64,000 nt of DNA, from positions 766,196 through 830,195 of the forward strand of contig JAKSZT010039123.1 in NCBI GenBank assembly GCA_026826555.1, written 5' to 3'. Each line of letters opens with the position of its first letter. Position 1 is the stretch's first letter. This document shows positions 22,740 through 35,327 of the stretch, piece by piece. Below the pieces are notes generated by a model. It did not search any database and was not told the origin of the DNA. It saw nothing but the letters and a program-made list of their open reading frames with translations. This stretch comes from Tolypeutes matacus (lineage: Eukaryota; Chordata; Mammalia; Cingulata; Chlamyphoridae). The position numbers and the translations under genes are program-made.

Positions 22740-24030
22740 CAAGGCTTTGAGAAGTTAACTTTTACTTTTCTAAGGCCAAATGGCAAAAACCAGGATAGTG
22801 ACTCAATTCTAGGGCTCTTTTCCATATATCACAACTCTCAAGCCTCAGATCTGAAGACTGTGTTAATATGTGACAAAAGTACGTATTAATCTGCTTCCAC
22901 GGATGGGTCAGGGCTAGCTACCTCAGCGTCATCCCCCAACATTGTTGACATCTCAGTGTTGCCCTCCTATGCTGCTTTGTCCAGAAAGGATCATGTAAGC
23001 CTTTTTGTTTTGTTTGCTTTCTTAAACATGACCACTGGAAAGATTGGGAGCTACTCCATAGCCTTCCACAATTATCTTTCTAGTGTGAGTAGGTCTTAAG
23101 GCAATATCCACAAATTCTCTGTTCCCATCCTCAGTGGAGAAGAAGATACACATTCTCTCCTCATGATCTTCTCCCCTCACCACCCCATCAGTTAGCACAG
23201 ACAGCGGTGCACTCAGCCTTGGAGTAACACCATTGATGGGTTTCAGAGACCAACTGACAGATCCTCTGTCCTCCACTGTGGCTTCTGCAGGGTTTCATCC
23301 CAGCATCTCTGTGATTATTAAGTGAATAAATGAGATGGTTGTGGGATTTTGCTGACACGAAATTGTAACCAGTGAATGTTGGATGTTGGAGTCATCCCTG
23401 GAGATTTTTTTTATACCAAAGAGCACCTCTCTTTGTTTGGGAGACAAGCATTGTTCTCCTACGCTCACCCCTGTGGATGATTGCAGACAGGTTGCTTTCC
23501 CAGACAGATTGGCCCCTTTGTGAGTTTAGGTCCTTTGAGAAGTAATTGCCAAGATGAGATTAGATGTGCAAGAAATTTTGTAGGGGGTGGAGGGGGCAGA
23601 AAAGGCCTGTGTATCTTAAAAGGGGAGAGGGGATAAAATAAGCAGGGAACTTTCAGACTAGGATGCAAGTCTGACACCTATGAAAGGAGAGAGTAAAAGG
23701 ATTGGTAGGGAGAGTCACAGACCACAGTGTTGTTCTGAGAAAGATTTGGCCAGGCTGAAGCAGAGGCCCTAAGCAGAGGTTGCTCATTGGAAGAGTGGAC
23801 CAGCATTGTGTCATTGGCTGGGCACAGCCTGGGGGAAGGGTGGCCATTCTGCTAACACGGTAGTGGATCCAAAGAGGCAGCAGCTGGGATTGTCAGTCAG
23901 CAGCAGGTTCTCTTAAAGGAGATCTGAGTGCCATACCTCAATGGCTGCCATAGGCTCTGACCTTGGAAGTTTTCAACCATGTAAGACCTGTGATAGAGAG
24001 ATTTAGGTATCTTCTGCCTCTAGCCCTGGA
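22740..24030. other. Intergenic, one unexplained open frame
   Basis: Mostly unique. An 84-codon minus-strand frame at 23276-23022 reads unusually like coding sequence (SWSLKPINGVTPRLSAPL) and is open further upstream, but no family is recognised. See the findings. No RNA gene is seen. Confidence 0.4.
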
Positions 24031-24070
24031 TATATTTAACTTAATTTAATTTAATTTAATTTAATTTAAT
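24031..24070. repeat. (TTAAT)n simple repeat, tail of an old L1
   Basis: About seven TTAAT units directly precede the L1 3' UTR. On the minus strand they form the A-rich tail of the ancient L1. Confidence 0.85.
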
Positions 24071-27000
24071 AACTTATTTTTTATTTTTTAGCAACTTCAC
24101 TGAGGTATAACTGATATACGACAAACTGCACACATTTAAGTGTACAATTTGACAAGTTTTGACATATATATATAGCTATGAAACCATTGCCTCAATCACG
24201 ATAATGACTATATTATATTAATCACCTCCAAAAGCTTCCTTGTGCCCCTCTGAAATCCCTCCCTCCTGTCTCTACCACTCACTTCCCCTCCAATCCCTAG
24301 GCAAACATGAATATGTTTTATATCACTCTATGTTAGTTTGCATTTCCTAGAATTTTATATAAATAGAATCATACAGTATATTCTCCTTTTTGGGGAGGGT
24401 CTGGCTTCTTTTACTCAGCACAATTATTTTGAGATCCATCCATGTTGCAGAATATGTAAACAGTTCAATTCTTTTTATTGCTAAGTAACATTACGTTGTA
24501 TAATTATATCATAGTTTGTTTATCCATTCTTCTTGGACACTTAGGATGTTTCCAGTGTTTTGCTATTACAAATAAAGCTGCTGTGAACATTTGTGTGCAA
24601 GTTTTTTTAAAATAATATATACTTTTTAAACTCTTGATTTAATACTTAGGAGTGGAATGGCTGGATTATATTTTAGTTGTATGTTTAACTTTTAAACAGC
24701 TAAACTGTTTTCCAAAGTGGTTACATCATGTTACATTCCCAACAGTGGATGAGAATACCAGTTCCTCTACATTCTTGGCAGCATATGGTATGCTCTGGCT
24801 TTTTCGTTTTAGCCATTTTAGTAGCTATGTAGTGGTTTTTTTACTGTGGTTTCAATTTATAGTTCCCTAATGGATAATAATGTTGTATATCTTTTCATGT
24901 GCTTATTTGCAATCTGTAAATCTTCTTTGACATTTTTCTTTTTGGGTTGCTTGTTATTATTGAGTTTATATTTTTAAATTTTATTTTACCTACAAGTCAT
25001 TTATCAACAATAGAATTTGGAATTCCACCCCCTACCCCCATCCCCAATCTGTGGCTTGGTTTTCAATACTCTCAACTTTTAGAAGTTCTTAATTTTGATG
25101 AAGTCTGATTTATCAATGAGAAGTCTTGAAATCAGGTGCTGTTAGCCCTTCAACTTTATTCCTCATTTTTAGTTTGTTTGACTATTTGCATTTCCCTTGT
25201 GAATTTTGCAGCAGTTTTTCAATTTCAGCAAAACAGCCACCTGGAATTTTGATAGGAACTGTATTGAATCTATAAGTAATCTAGAGAGAATTGACTCATG
25301 AACAAGGTATCTCTGTCTCTCTTTTTAGGATTTCTTTGATTTTGTTCAGCAACATTTTAGTTTATAGTGCACAGATTTTTCACATCTTATATCAGATTTA
25401 TTGCTAAGTATTTTATGTTTTTGATGCTATTATAAATGCTATTGTTTATTTAGTTAAAATTTATGATTGTCCATTGCTAGTATAGAGAATTATAATTGAT
25501 TTATCTATATTGATCTTTTATCCTGCAACCTTGCTAAACTCAGTTGATATTTCTAGCAGCTTTTTTCACATTTCATTGAATTTTCTATATAGGTGATGAT
25601 ATTGTCTGTCCCTAAAGACATTCAATGTACATGCCTTTTTAAAAATTAATTTTTCTTGCCTTTCCACATAGTCCAGAAACTCCAGGACATTGTGAAGAAA
25701 AATGGCAAGTGTATATTACTCCTGATCGGGGAAAACATTCAGTCTTTCACTGTTAAGTGTGATGTTAGTTGTATATTTATGGTAGATGCCACTTGTCAGG
25801 TTGAGGAAGTGCCCTTCTATGGCTGCCTTGCAGAGAGTTTTTAAGAGGAATGTATGTTGGATTTTTGTCAAAAGCTTTTTCAGCATGGAGGTGATCATAT
25901 GTTTTTTCATTTTTAGTTTTTTAATATGATTAATTACTTTGATTGATTTTATAATGTTATACCAACCCTCTGTTCCTGGGATAATGTTCCCTTGGCCCTT
26001 GTATGTTATCCATTTTATGTATTTTTGGATTAAATTTGCTGAAATATATCTTTTTAAAGAATATTTGCATTTATTTTTGTGAGGGATATTTTTCTGTAGT
26101 TTTCTTCTCTTGCAATCTCTTTGTGTGGTTTTAGTGTCAGGGTAATGCTAGCCTCAGAGAATGGAATAGAAAAGTATTTCCCCCTTTTGAGTTTTTTGGG
26201 AGAGTTTGTATAGAATTGATATTACTTCCTCCTTAAATGTTTGCAGAATTCAAGAGTGATACCATTTTGTCCTGGAGTTTACTTTGTGGAAAGGATTTTA
26301 ACCACAAATTTCAATTTTTTTAACAAATCAATTTTATTGATACTTATTAATAAAGCATGAATCCATCCAAAGTGTACAATCAATGATATTTTGTATAATC
26401 ACATCGTTGTGCATTCATCACTTCAATCATTTTTAGAGCATTTTCATTATTCCAATAAAACCATCCAACCAACCAAACAAAACTCATCACCTCTCATTCA
26501 CTCTATGCTTCCCCTGCCATACATAGCTGCTATTCTTTTTCCTTCTCTCTAGTATATTCATATTTATATTTTGTAAAAAGTCTTATATATGCAATATCAC
26601 CCATATTCATATTTCACAGTCCCATATTGCATTTTTTATCTTTCCTTCTAGTAATATGGTAGTAAAAGGACTTTAACCACAAATTCAGTGTTTTAAAACA
26701 TATACATTAATATTTTTTTCTTGAGTGAGCTTTGATAATTTCTTTCACAGGATTTTCCATTTCATCTAAGTTGTTGGGTTTATTGGCATAATAAATATTA
26801 CTTTATTATCTTTTTGATGTCAGTAGAATCTGTAGTGATAGCACCTCTCTCATTCCTGATATTGGTAAATATTGGTAAATTGTCTTCTCTTTCTCCTTAC
26901 CTTATCAGACTAGACAGAGGTTTATCAAATTTACTGATCTTCTCAAAGAATTTGCTTTTAGTTTCATTGATTTCCTCAACTGATTTTGCTTTCTATTTTA

Positions 27001-27849
27001 TTGATCTGCACTCTGGTTTTCATTATTTACATTCCTGTACTCACATTGTGTATAATTTTATGTTTTAATTTAGCTTCTTTAGGTGAAAATGGAGGTCATT
27101 GGCTTGAAACCTTTCTTCTTTACTGATATATTCATTTAATGTAATAAATTTCTAAGTACTGATTTAGTGGCATCACACAAATTTTGTTATGCTGTGTTTT
27201 CATTTTCATTCCATTCAAAATAGTTTCTACTTTCCCTTTTGATTTCTTCTTTGACCCATATGTTGTTTAGAAATGTTATTTAATTTCCAAATACTTGGGA
27301 ATTTTCCAAAGATGATTCTTCGCTTCCTCCCTTCCTCTTTTAATTAAACTCATTTAGTTCAGAGAAAAGAACCTGGGTGACTTAAATCCTTTAAAATTTA
27401 TTGATACTTGGTTTATGTCTCCGAATATGTTCTATATTAATAATGTTCTATGTGTACTTAAAAGCAGTTGTTTTCTGCTCTTGTTGAATGGAGTAGAGTG
27501 TTTCATAAATGTTACTTAGGTCAAGCTGGTTGATAGGGCTGTTCTTGTCTTTTATATAAGTACTGATTTTCTGTGTAACTATTCTATTAATTTTTGAGAG
27601 AGGGATATGAAATCTTTGACTATAATTTTGAATTTGTCTATTTTTTTTCCTTTTTATATCAGTTTTTGCTTCAAGCATTTGAAGATCTCTTAATAGGTGC
27701 TTAAATATTTGCATTTTAAAAATGTACCCTTCATGCTTTAACCTTTTATTCCTGATAATATTCTTTTCTCTGAAACCTACATTTAATTAGTATTAATAAA
27801 GCCACTCTTGCTTTCATATGACTAATGTAATCATGATATATCTTTTTCC
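24071..27849 (-). mobile_element. Ancient L1 (L1M-type), 3' UTR and ORF2, segment 1
   Basis: Antisense L1 with the typical old 3' UTR (AACTTCACTGAGGTATAACT, ACAAACTGCACACATTTAAG, GAAACCATTGCCTCAATCAC). A decayed ORF2 follows (such as TTGGTTTTCAATACTC, GGTTTATCAAATTTACTGATC and the Cys-domain region). It is highly diverged and full of stops, so old. It is cut by the insert at 26311-26665, then by the full-length L1 at 27864. Its sequence resumes at 36914 (CTTTTAATCTATTTGTGTCC), which shows that both flanks belonged to one element. Confidence 0.82.
26291..26685 (-). mobile_element. L1 3'-end insert with 20-bp target duplication
   Basis: Insert 26311-26665 in the ancient L1. It is flanked by AAGGATTTTAACCACAAATT (26291-26310) and AAGGACTTTAACCACAAATT (26666-26685), which differ at one base. 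Its T-rich left edge is a minus-strand tail. The body (CATCCAAAGTGTACAATCAA, AATCACATCGTTGTGCATTC) is a xenarthran L1 3' UTR module. Confidence 0.82.
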
Positions 27850-27863
27850 ATTCATTTACTTTT

Positions 27864-30462
27864 TTTTTTTAATTGTGGGTAAAAATCAAATTTTTCACAA
27901 TACATACCAATATTTGTAAAATGATATATAAATATATATGCATATATGTGCATTTGCTTACATAAATGTTATTTTTTTGTATATATATTTTAAAAAGATA
28001 CTTAGATTACCCAAATATTACACAGAAATTACACTGATTCCCATGTTCCCCACCTTCCACACCTCCCACAACATCCCACACAAACATCCTTCATCAGTGT
28101 GGCCCATCACCCTCAATGGATATACACATCCTGGGGCCTTGCCACCAAGCATAGACCACAGTTCACATCATAGACCACACTCTCTCCAACACAGTTCTGC
28201 ATGGTATATGCTGATTGTAAAATGGCCTACATCCATCGCCTCAACGCCACTCAGGCCTACCCCTAAGTCCCAAAAAAGCACCTGTATTTCAACTGCCCTT
28301 CCCCTCCCTGCCCTGAAAGCATCCAGTGGCCACAGGCTTCACCTCACTGTTATAATTTCTTCCATTGCTTGAATCACAATATGTCTACAACAGAATACCA
28401 TTAAGTCCACTCTAGTCCATAGCTCTTCCCCCAATCCTGAGGGGACTGTGATGGTGATGTCCACTCCACCTCCAAGTGAGAGAGGGCTTATATCCCATGG
28501 ATACAGTGGATGGGATTATCCTGCCTGCAGCTGCAGGCCCTCTCCATTCCCTGGGATGGCCATTGCCCATTGTCGTCTCCTTGCCAGGTGACTTGGATGA
28601 GTCTACTGAGCTGTAGGGTAGGAGTTGCAGCTCCACCGAGATTCCAGGCACAGCTGGCATATAGGCAGGCCAGAGGCTCCAGTCTCTGGAAGTACACCTA
28701 AAAACTCCAGCATCACATATAGGCTTGAATAGAAGGGACTGATGGACCATGTGCAGGGAGAACTTATTTGAGTCCAACTCTGTCACTCTCAGGAGCACAG
28801 ATTCCAAAGTGAGCCCACTGATAAGGTGTCAATCTCTGGGGCTATCCCCCCTTATATAGGATCCGGGTGTCTCCAGAGCCCTCAGGAGCCTCTGTGTGTG
28901 GGGTGATATCCACTTTGGTATTCTATGAAATCCTACTGAGGTGTGCATAAGCGTTACCTCTGGGATGACCTCCCAACTCTCTTTGAAGTCTCTTAGCCAC
29001 ATGAACTCATTTCTCTTTACCTTTTCCCCCTTTTATTCAAGGTCTTTTTCCAGTCATGTTGCCAGTTGGCACTTGGTATTAATCCCTCATTGCCAGGGAG
29101 GCTCATCCCCAGGAGTCATGTCCCATGTTGGGGGGGAAGGTAATGCATTCATATGCTGAGTTTGGCTTAGAGAGAGGCCACATTTGAGCAACAAGGAGGC
29201 TCTCAGGTGGCAACCCTTAGGCACCCCATAACAGTAGGCTAAGTTTCAATTACAAGAGCAAAGACTCATAAGGCTAGTCATCAATAACAAGAACACATCA
29301 GTAGGCCATCCTCTTTTGCCAGACACTGCCCCTGCACTCAGGGGACTGTTGCTGCTCCCTTGGAGAATGTGGCAGAGCTCTCCAGGCTGGGAATTCAGAT
29401 TCCCTCATTTATTGAGTGATTGGCCACCCACCGTGACCATGCCCCATCCCTTGATCATTTGAACAATTTTATATATCTTTCATGTATATTCAGATGAACT
29501 TACTCCCATGAATCCCCCACCCCAGACACCCCCCAACAATGTTCCTCTGCAGCTCCTATTGTAACCCTTCTGTGATCTAAACCTTCCTTAAACATGAAGC
29601 CCATATAATAACCAAATACAATTAATAGGAAAAAGAAATAATAATGATAAGCTTAAATGCAAGAGATAAATACAAGGAAACCCAGAAGAAAAACAAAACA
29701 AAACAAAACTGAAAATAAAATTTAATTAGTGGATTGGGACATTCAAAAAAATGAAAAAAAAAATTCCTTTTTTAAAAAATTATTTTTTTCCTTTTATCAC
29801 TGTATTATTGGATGTCCAGTATACTGTGATACCTTCCCCGTCTCACTCCCCAGTGTCTCCCAAATTTTCATTTAATTTTCAATGATGTTTTAGGTCACAG
29901 CAAAGTCACACATGGACTTCCCCACTCCATATTAAAACCTTTTTTAAAAATGGATGTTAGCTTTGTTATAACTGTTATACAGATAGTAAAATATAGCAAC
30001 TAAACATTGTCAATGGTCTACAGTATAGTTTACAATTTAGACGGTACAGTTTAAAAATTTTTGATGATATTTACCCTGTCCTGTGTCCATTACTATAAGG
30101 TAATGAAAAACCTTCCCATGACCACTAAATACACCATTTGATCTTTACTGTTCCTTCCTCCCCATCCCCCTGGGGCATATGACACTCCCCTGTCTTGACT
30201 CATGGAATGACAAGATTCATAGTTACATGCCCTGGGTATTCCAACCTGCCCTTCCTAATCTACCCCCCTGTCAACCCTGTACCACCAAACACAGTAATAT
30301 CACTACCCATCTGTCCTATCCTTCAATATGCAACTATACTCTATTCCTTTACCATAAATTATGTCCATATGGGTGATGGCTCACAGCCTACTCTTCTCTT
30401 TCTCTCCCTTGTTAACCTATCTTTCAGACAATGGTTCTCAGAGACTGCTCACTTTCCTCAGT
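27864..30462 (-). other. Long 3' UTR of the full-length L1
   Basis: 2.6 kb without coding content between the ORF2 stop and the A tail. Submodules recur as fragments elsewhere in the window: the 27870-27950 part at 58469-58535, the 27990-28080 part at 59383-59480, and the 29015-29160 part at 54895-55040. The 3' UTR and not a foreign insert is therefore the likely reading. Confidence 0.75.
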
Positions 30463-33400
30463 TCAAATCAGTGAGGTCATATACTGTTCATCCTTCAACG
30501 CCTGGCTTGCTTCACTCAACATAAGGTCTTCAAGATTCATCCATGTTATTCCATGTGTTAGCACTTTATTCCTTCTTACAGCTAAGTAATATTCCATTGT
30601 ATGTATGTACCACATTTTGTTTATCCATTCATCTGTTGATGGGCACTGGGGCTGATTACAACTTTTGGCAATGGTGAACAATGCCGCTATGAACATTGGT
30701 GTGCATATATCCGTTCGTGTCTTTGCTTTCAATTCTTCTGGGTATATACCCAGCAGTGGAATTGCTGGATCATATGGAAGATCTATTTTTAGTTTTCTGA
30801 GGAACTGCCAAACTGTCCTCCACAGTGGCTGGACCATTCCACAATCCCACCAGCAGTGGATAAGGGTTCTTATTCCTCCACATCCTCTCCAACACTTAGA
30901 GTCTGCTGTTTTTTTAATAGCTGCCATTCTGATGGGTGTAAGATGGTATCTCATTGTAGTTTTGATTTGCATTTCCCTGGTAGCAAGTGATGTCAAGCAT
31001 TTTTTCATGTGCTTTTTAGCCATTTGTATTTCTTCCTTGGAGAAGTGTCTTTTCAGTCACTTGACCATTTTTTAAATGGGTTGTTTGCCTTTTTATTTTC
31101 AAGGTGTAGGACTTCTTTATATATGCAGGATATTAGGCTCTTATCAGATATATGGTTGCCAAATATTTTCTCCCATTGGGTAGACTGCCTTTTTATTTTC
31201 TTAATAACATCCTTTGAGGTGCAGAAGTTTTTAATTTTGAGGAGATCCCATTTATCTATTTCGTTCTCTTGCTGCTAGTGTTTGGCTGTGAAGTTCATGA
31301 AACCATTTCCTATTACAAGGTCCTGTAGATGCTTTCCTACATTATCTTCCAAGGTCTTTATGGTTTTGGCTCTTATATTTAGATTTTTGATCCATCTTGA
31401 GTTGATTTTTGAATAAGGTGTGAGATGGTATTCTTCTCTCATTCTTTTGGATATGGATATCCAGTTCTCCAAGCATCACTTGTTAAAGAGACCATTCTCT
31501 CCCAAATGAGCGGGCTTGGTGGCCTTCTCAAATATCAGATGACTGTATATGTGATGATCTATATCAGAACTCTCAATTTGGTTCCATTGGTCAGTAGGTC
31601 TATCCTTGTGCCAATTCCATGCAGTTTTGATCACTGTAGCTTTGTAGTATGTTTTAAAGTCCGGTAATGTGATACCTCCAACTTCATTTTTCTTTTTCAA
31701 TATGTCTTTGGCAATTCGGGGCCTCTTACCTCTCCAAATATATTTTGTGGTTAGTTTTTCCAGTTCCTTAAAGAATATAGTGTTAATTTTTATTGGGATT
31801 GCATTAAATCTTTAGATTAGTTTGGGTAGGATAGACATCTTGATGATGTTTAGTCTTCCTATCCATGAACAGGGAATATTTTTCCATTTATTTAAGTCTT
31901 CTTTGATTCCTTTAACAGTGTTGTGTAGTTTTCTGTATATAAGTTTTTACATCTTTAGTTAAATTTATACCTAGGTATTTGATTCTTTTAGTTACTATTG
32001 TAAATGGCATTTTTTTCTTGATTTCCTCCTCCTATTGCTCATTATTGGTGTACAGAAATGCTACTGATTTTTGAGCATTGATCTTATAGCCTGCAACATT
32101 ACTGAACTCCTTTATAAGTTCTAGAAACTTTGTTGTAGATTTCTCTTGGTTTTCTATGTATAGGATCATGTTGTCTGCAAATAATGAAATTTTTACTTCT
32201 TTTCCAATCTGGATGCCTTTTATTTCCTTTTCTTGCCTCAGTGCTTGAGCAAGTACTTCTAAGACAATGTTAAATAGGAGTGGTGATCGTGGGCATCCTT
32301 GCCTTGTTCCCGATCTCAGAGGAAAGGCTTTTAGGATTTCACCATTGAAGTTGATATTAGCTTTGGGTTTTTCATATATACCCTTTATCATATTTGGAAA
32401 GTTTCCTTCTATTCCTATCTTTTACAGTGTTGTTATCAGGAAAGAGTGCTGTATTTTCGAATGCTTTTTCTGCGCCTATAGAGATGATCATGTGATTTTT
32501 TTCTTTCAGTTTGTTTATGTGGTATATTACATTGATTGATTTTCTTATATTGAACCATCCTTGCATACCCGGGGTGAAACCCACTTGGTCATGGTGTATA
32601 ATCCTTTTGATATGTTGTTGAATGCGATTAGCAAGTATTTTGTTGAGGATTTTAGCATCTAGGTTCATTAGAGAAATTGGTCTGTAATTTTCCTTTCTAG
32701 TAGTATCTTTGTTTGGTTTTGGTATTAGGGTAATGTTGGCATCGTAGAATGAGTTAGGCAATATTTCTTCTACTTCTATTTTTTTGGAAGAGCTTAAGCA
32801 GAATTGGTGTTAGCTCTTTCTGGAATGTTTGGTAGAATTCAGCTGTGAAGCCATCTGGTCCTGGGCTCTTCTTAGTTGGGAGGTTTTTGATGACTGAGTC
32901 TATCTCTTTACCTGTAATTGGACTGTTGAATTCATCAATTTCTTCTTTCATCAATGTAGGCTGTTTGTGCATTTCTAGAAACTTGTCCATTTCCTCTAAA
33001 TTATCATTCTTGTTGGCATATAATTTTTCAAAGTATCCTTTTATGATATTCTTTATTTCTGTGGGGTCAGTAGTGATATCCCCTTGCTCATTCCTTATTT
33101 TGTGTATTTGCATTTGTTCTCTCTTTTTCTTTGTTAGTCTGGCTAAGGGTTTGTCAATTTTATTGATATTCTTGAAGAACCAGTTTTTGGTTTTGTTTAT
33201 TTTTTCTAGTGCTTTCTTATTTTCTATTTCATTTAGTTCTGCTCTAATCTTTGTTATTTCCTGCTTTCTCCTTCCTTTAGGTTTAGTTTGTTGTTTTTCC
33301 AATTCCTCCAAGTGTGCAGTTAGGTCTTCAATTTTAGCTCTTTCTTCTTTTTTAGTATATGTATTTTTGGCTATGAACTTCCCTCTCAGGACAGCTTTGG

Positions 33401-34274
33401 CTGCATCCCATAGGTTTTTGATATGTTGTGTTGTCATTTTCATTAGTTTCAAGGTAGTTACTGATTTCTTTTGAGATTTCCTCCTTGACCCACTGTTTGT
33501 CTAAGATTGTGTTGCTTAACTTCCATATCCTTGTGCCCAAACTGTTTCTCTGGCCCTTAGTGATTTCCAATTCCATTCCATTGTGATCAGAGAAATTACT
33601 TTGTATAATCTCAATCTTTCTGAATTCATTGAGAGTTGTTCTGTGGCCTAGCATGTGGTCTATCTTGGAGTATGATCCATGTGCACTCGAGAAGAATTTA
33701 AATCCTGCTGTATTTGGGTGTAGTGTTCTGTATATGTCTATTAAGTCCGGGTCCTCTAATGTATTGTTGAGAGTATTTGTTTCTTTATTGATTCTCTGTC
33801 TAGATGTTCTGTCTAATGATGATAATGGTGTATTAAAGTCCCCCGCTATAATTGTAGAGGCATTTATTTCTCCACTTAGCTTTTCCAGAGTTTGCCTCAC
33901 GTATTTTGAGGCACTCCGATTAGGTGCGTAAATGTTGATGATTGTTCTCTCTTCTTGAGAGTTTACCCCTTTTACTAATATATAGTGTCCATCTTTGTCT
34001 CTTACAATAGTTTTGCATTTAAAGTCTATTATGTCTGATATTAGAATAGCTACTCCTGTCCTTTTTTTTGGCTGTTGTTAGCTTGTAAAATTGTTTTTCA
34101 GCCATTCACTTTCAGCCTCCTTGAATCCCTGGGTCAAATGTGGGTTTCTTGTAGACAGCATATAGATGGATCATATTTCTTTATCCATTCTGCCAATCTG
34201 TGTCTCTTTAGTGGTGAATTTAATCCATTAACATTCAGTGTTATTACTTGTAATGAATTTCTTACTTCAGCCAT
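30463..34274 (-). pseudogene. L1 ORF2 (broken): endonuclease, RT, Cys-rich end
   Basis: ORF2 starts at ATG 34274. The endonuclease end (GDFNTPLSS, SDHNG) is near 33840-33560. The RT lies at about 33450-31900 and includes KSPGPDGF (about 32855) and the RT box FADNMI at about 32165-32182, where the second catalytic Asp is Asn. The Cys-rich and C-terminal part ends DEQYMTSLI at 30463. The sequence is broken into at least seven frames. The length of 3812 bp is close to the usual, but not a multiple of three. It is dead as an enzyme. Confidence 0.88.
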
Positions 34275-34359
34275 ATTTTCTTTGGATTAATGTTTGTCAT
34301 ATGTTGTTTTGTTTCTGTTTTTTGTCTTTTTAGTTGTTTTTAAACTCTCCTCAAACTCT

Positions 34360-35327
34360 CTCTCCCTTGATTTTTCCTTTCAACATGTAGAATTCCTTTA
34401 GTATTTCTTGAAGTGCCAGTTTCTTATTGACATACTCTCTTAATTTCTGTTTATCTGTGAATATTTTGAACTCTCCATCATTTTTGAATGCCAGTTTTGC
34501 TGAATAGAGAATTCATGGCTGGAAGTTTTTTTCTTTTAGTACTTTGACTATGTCATACCACTGTCTTCTTTTCTCCATGGTTTCAGATGAGAAATCAGCA
34601 CTTAATCTTATTGTGCTTCCCTTGTATGTGATGGTTCTCTTTTTTCTTGCTGCCTTGAGTATTTTCTCTTTGTCTTGAGCATTGGATATTTTGACAAGTA
34701 TATGTCTTGGAGTTGGCCTGTTGGGATTTATACTGTTTGGGGTGTGCTTTGCTTCCTGGATCTGCACATCCATCTCTCTCAATAGGGTTGGGAAGTTTTC
34801 AGCCATTATTTCCTTCAACACTCCTTCTGTTCCCTTTAACTTCTCTCCTCCTTCTGGGATGCCGATAATGCGTATGTTTGTGTGTTCTGTGTTGTCAGTT
34901 AAATCCCTGAGTCCGTGCTGGATTTTTTCTTTTTGTCTATTTGTTCTACAATCTGTTTGGTTTCAGATGTATTGTCTTCCACATCACTAATTCTTTCTTC
35001 TGCTTGTTCAAATCTGCTGTTATGTGATTCCAGCGTCTTTTTGATTTCTTGGATTGTGCCATTGATCACCATCATATCCATTATCTTTTTGAGTATGTTT
35101 ACAATTTCTTCAGTATGTTCTCCCAGTGTCTTCTTTATATCCTTAATCTCTTCCTTCACTTTATTAAGTTGGTTCATGATATTTGTTTTGGAATCTTTGA
35201 TTATTTGTTCGATGTTCTGCATACATTCCTGGTTTTTAGTTTGTTCATTGGAGTGGTCCATGTCTTCCTGTTTCTCAGTGTGGTTTGTAATTTTTTGTTG
35301 CCCTCTAGTCATCATTTTATCTTGCAA
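34360..35327 (-). pseudogene. L1 ORF1 (broken)
   Basis: Starts MQDKMMTRGQQK at 35327, has a coiled coil (KTNIMNQLNKVKEEIKDIKK, RFEQAEERISDVEDN), then a frame break near 34910. It continues as the RNA-binding part (MLKEIMAENFPTLLREMDV, 34821). A TGA at about 34513-34515 replaces the Arg codon that the copy at 1-1534 has in the same place, an apparent CpG transition. No full ORF1p can be made. Confidence 0.85.

Noticed and set aside
27938..28807. Frames of 63-144 codons in the L1 3' UTR
   Set aside because: They lie in the repeated 3' UTR module and show no domain.
32845..33474. 209-codon + frame rich in Phe/Leu/Ser
   Set aside because: Antisense of L1 ORF2; A-rich L1 sense gives hydrophobic antisense frames by composition.
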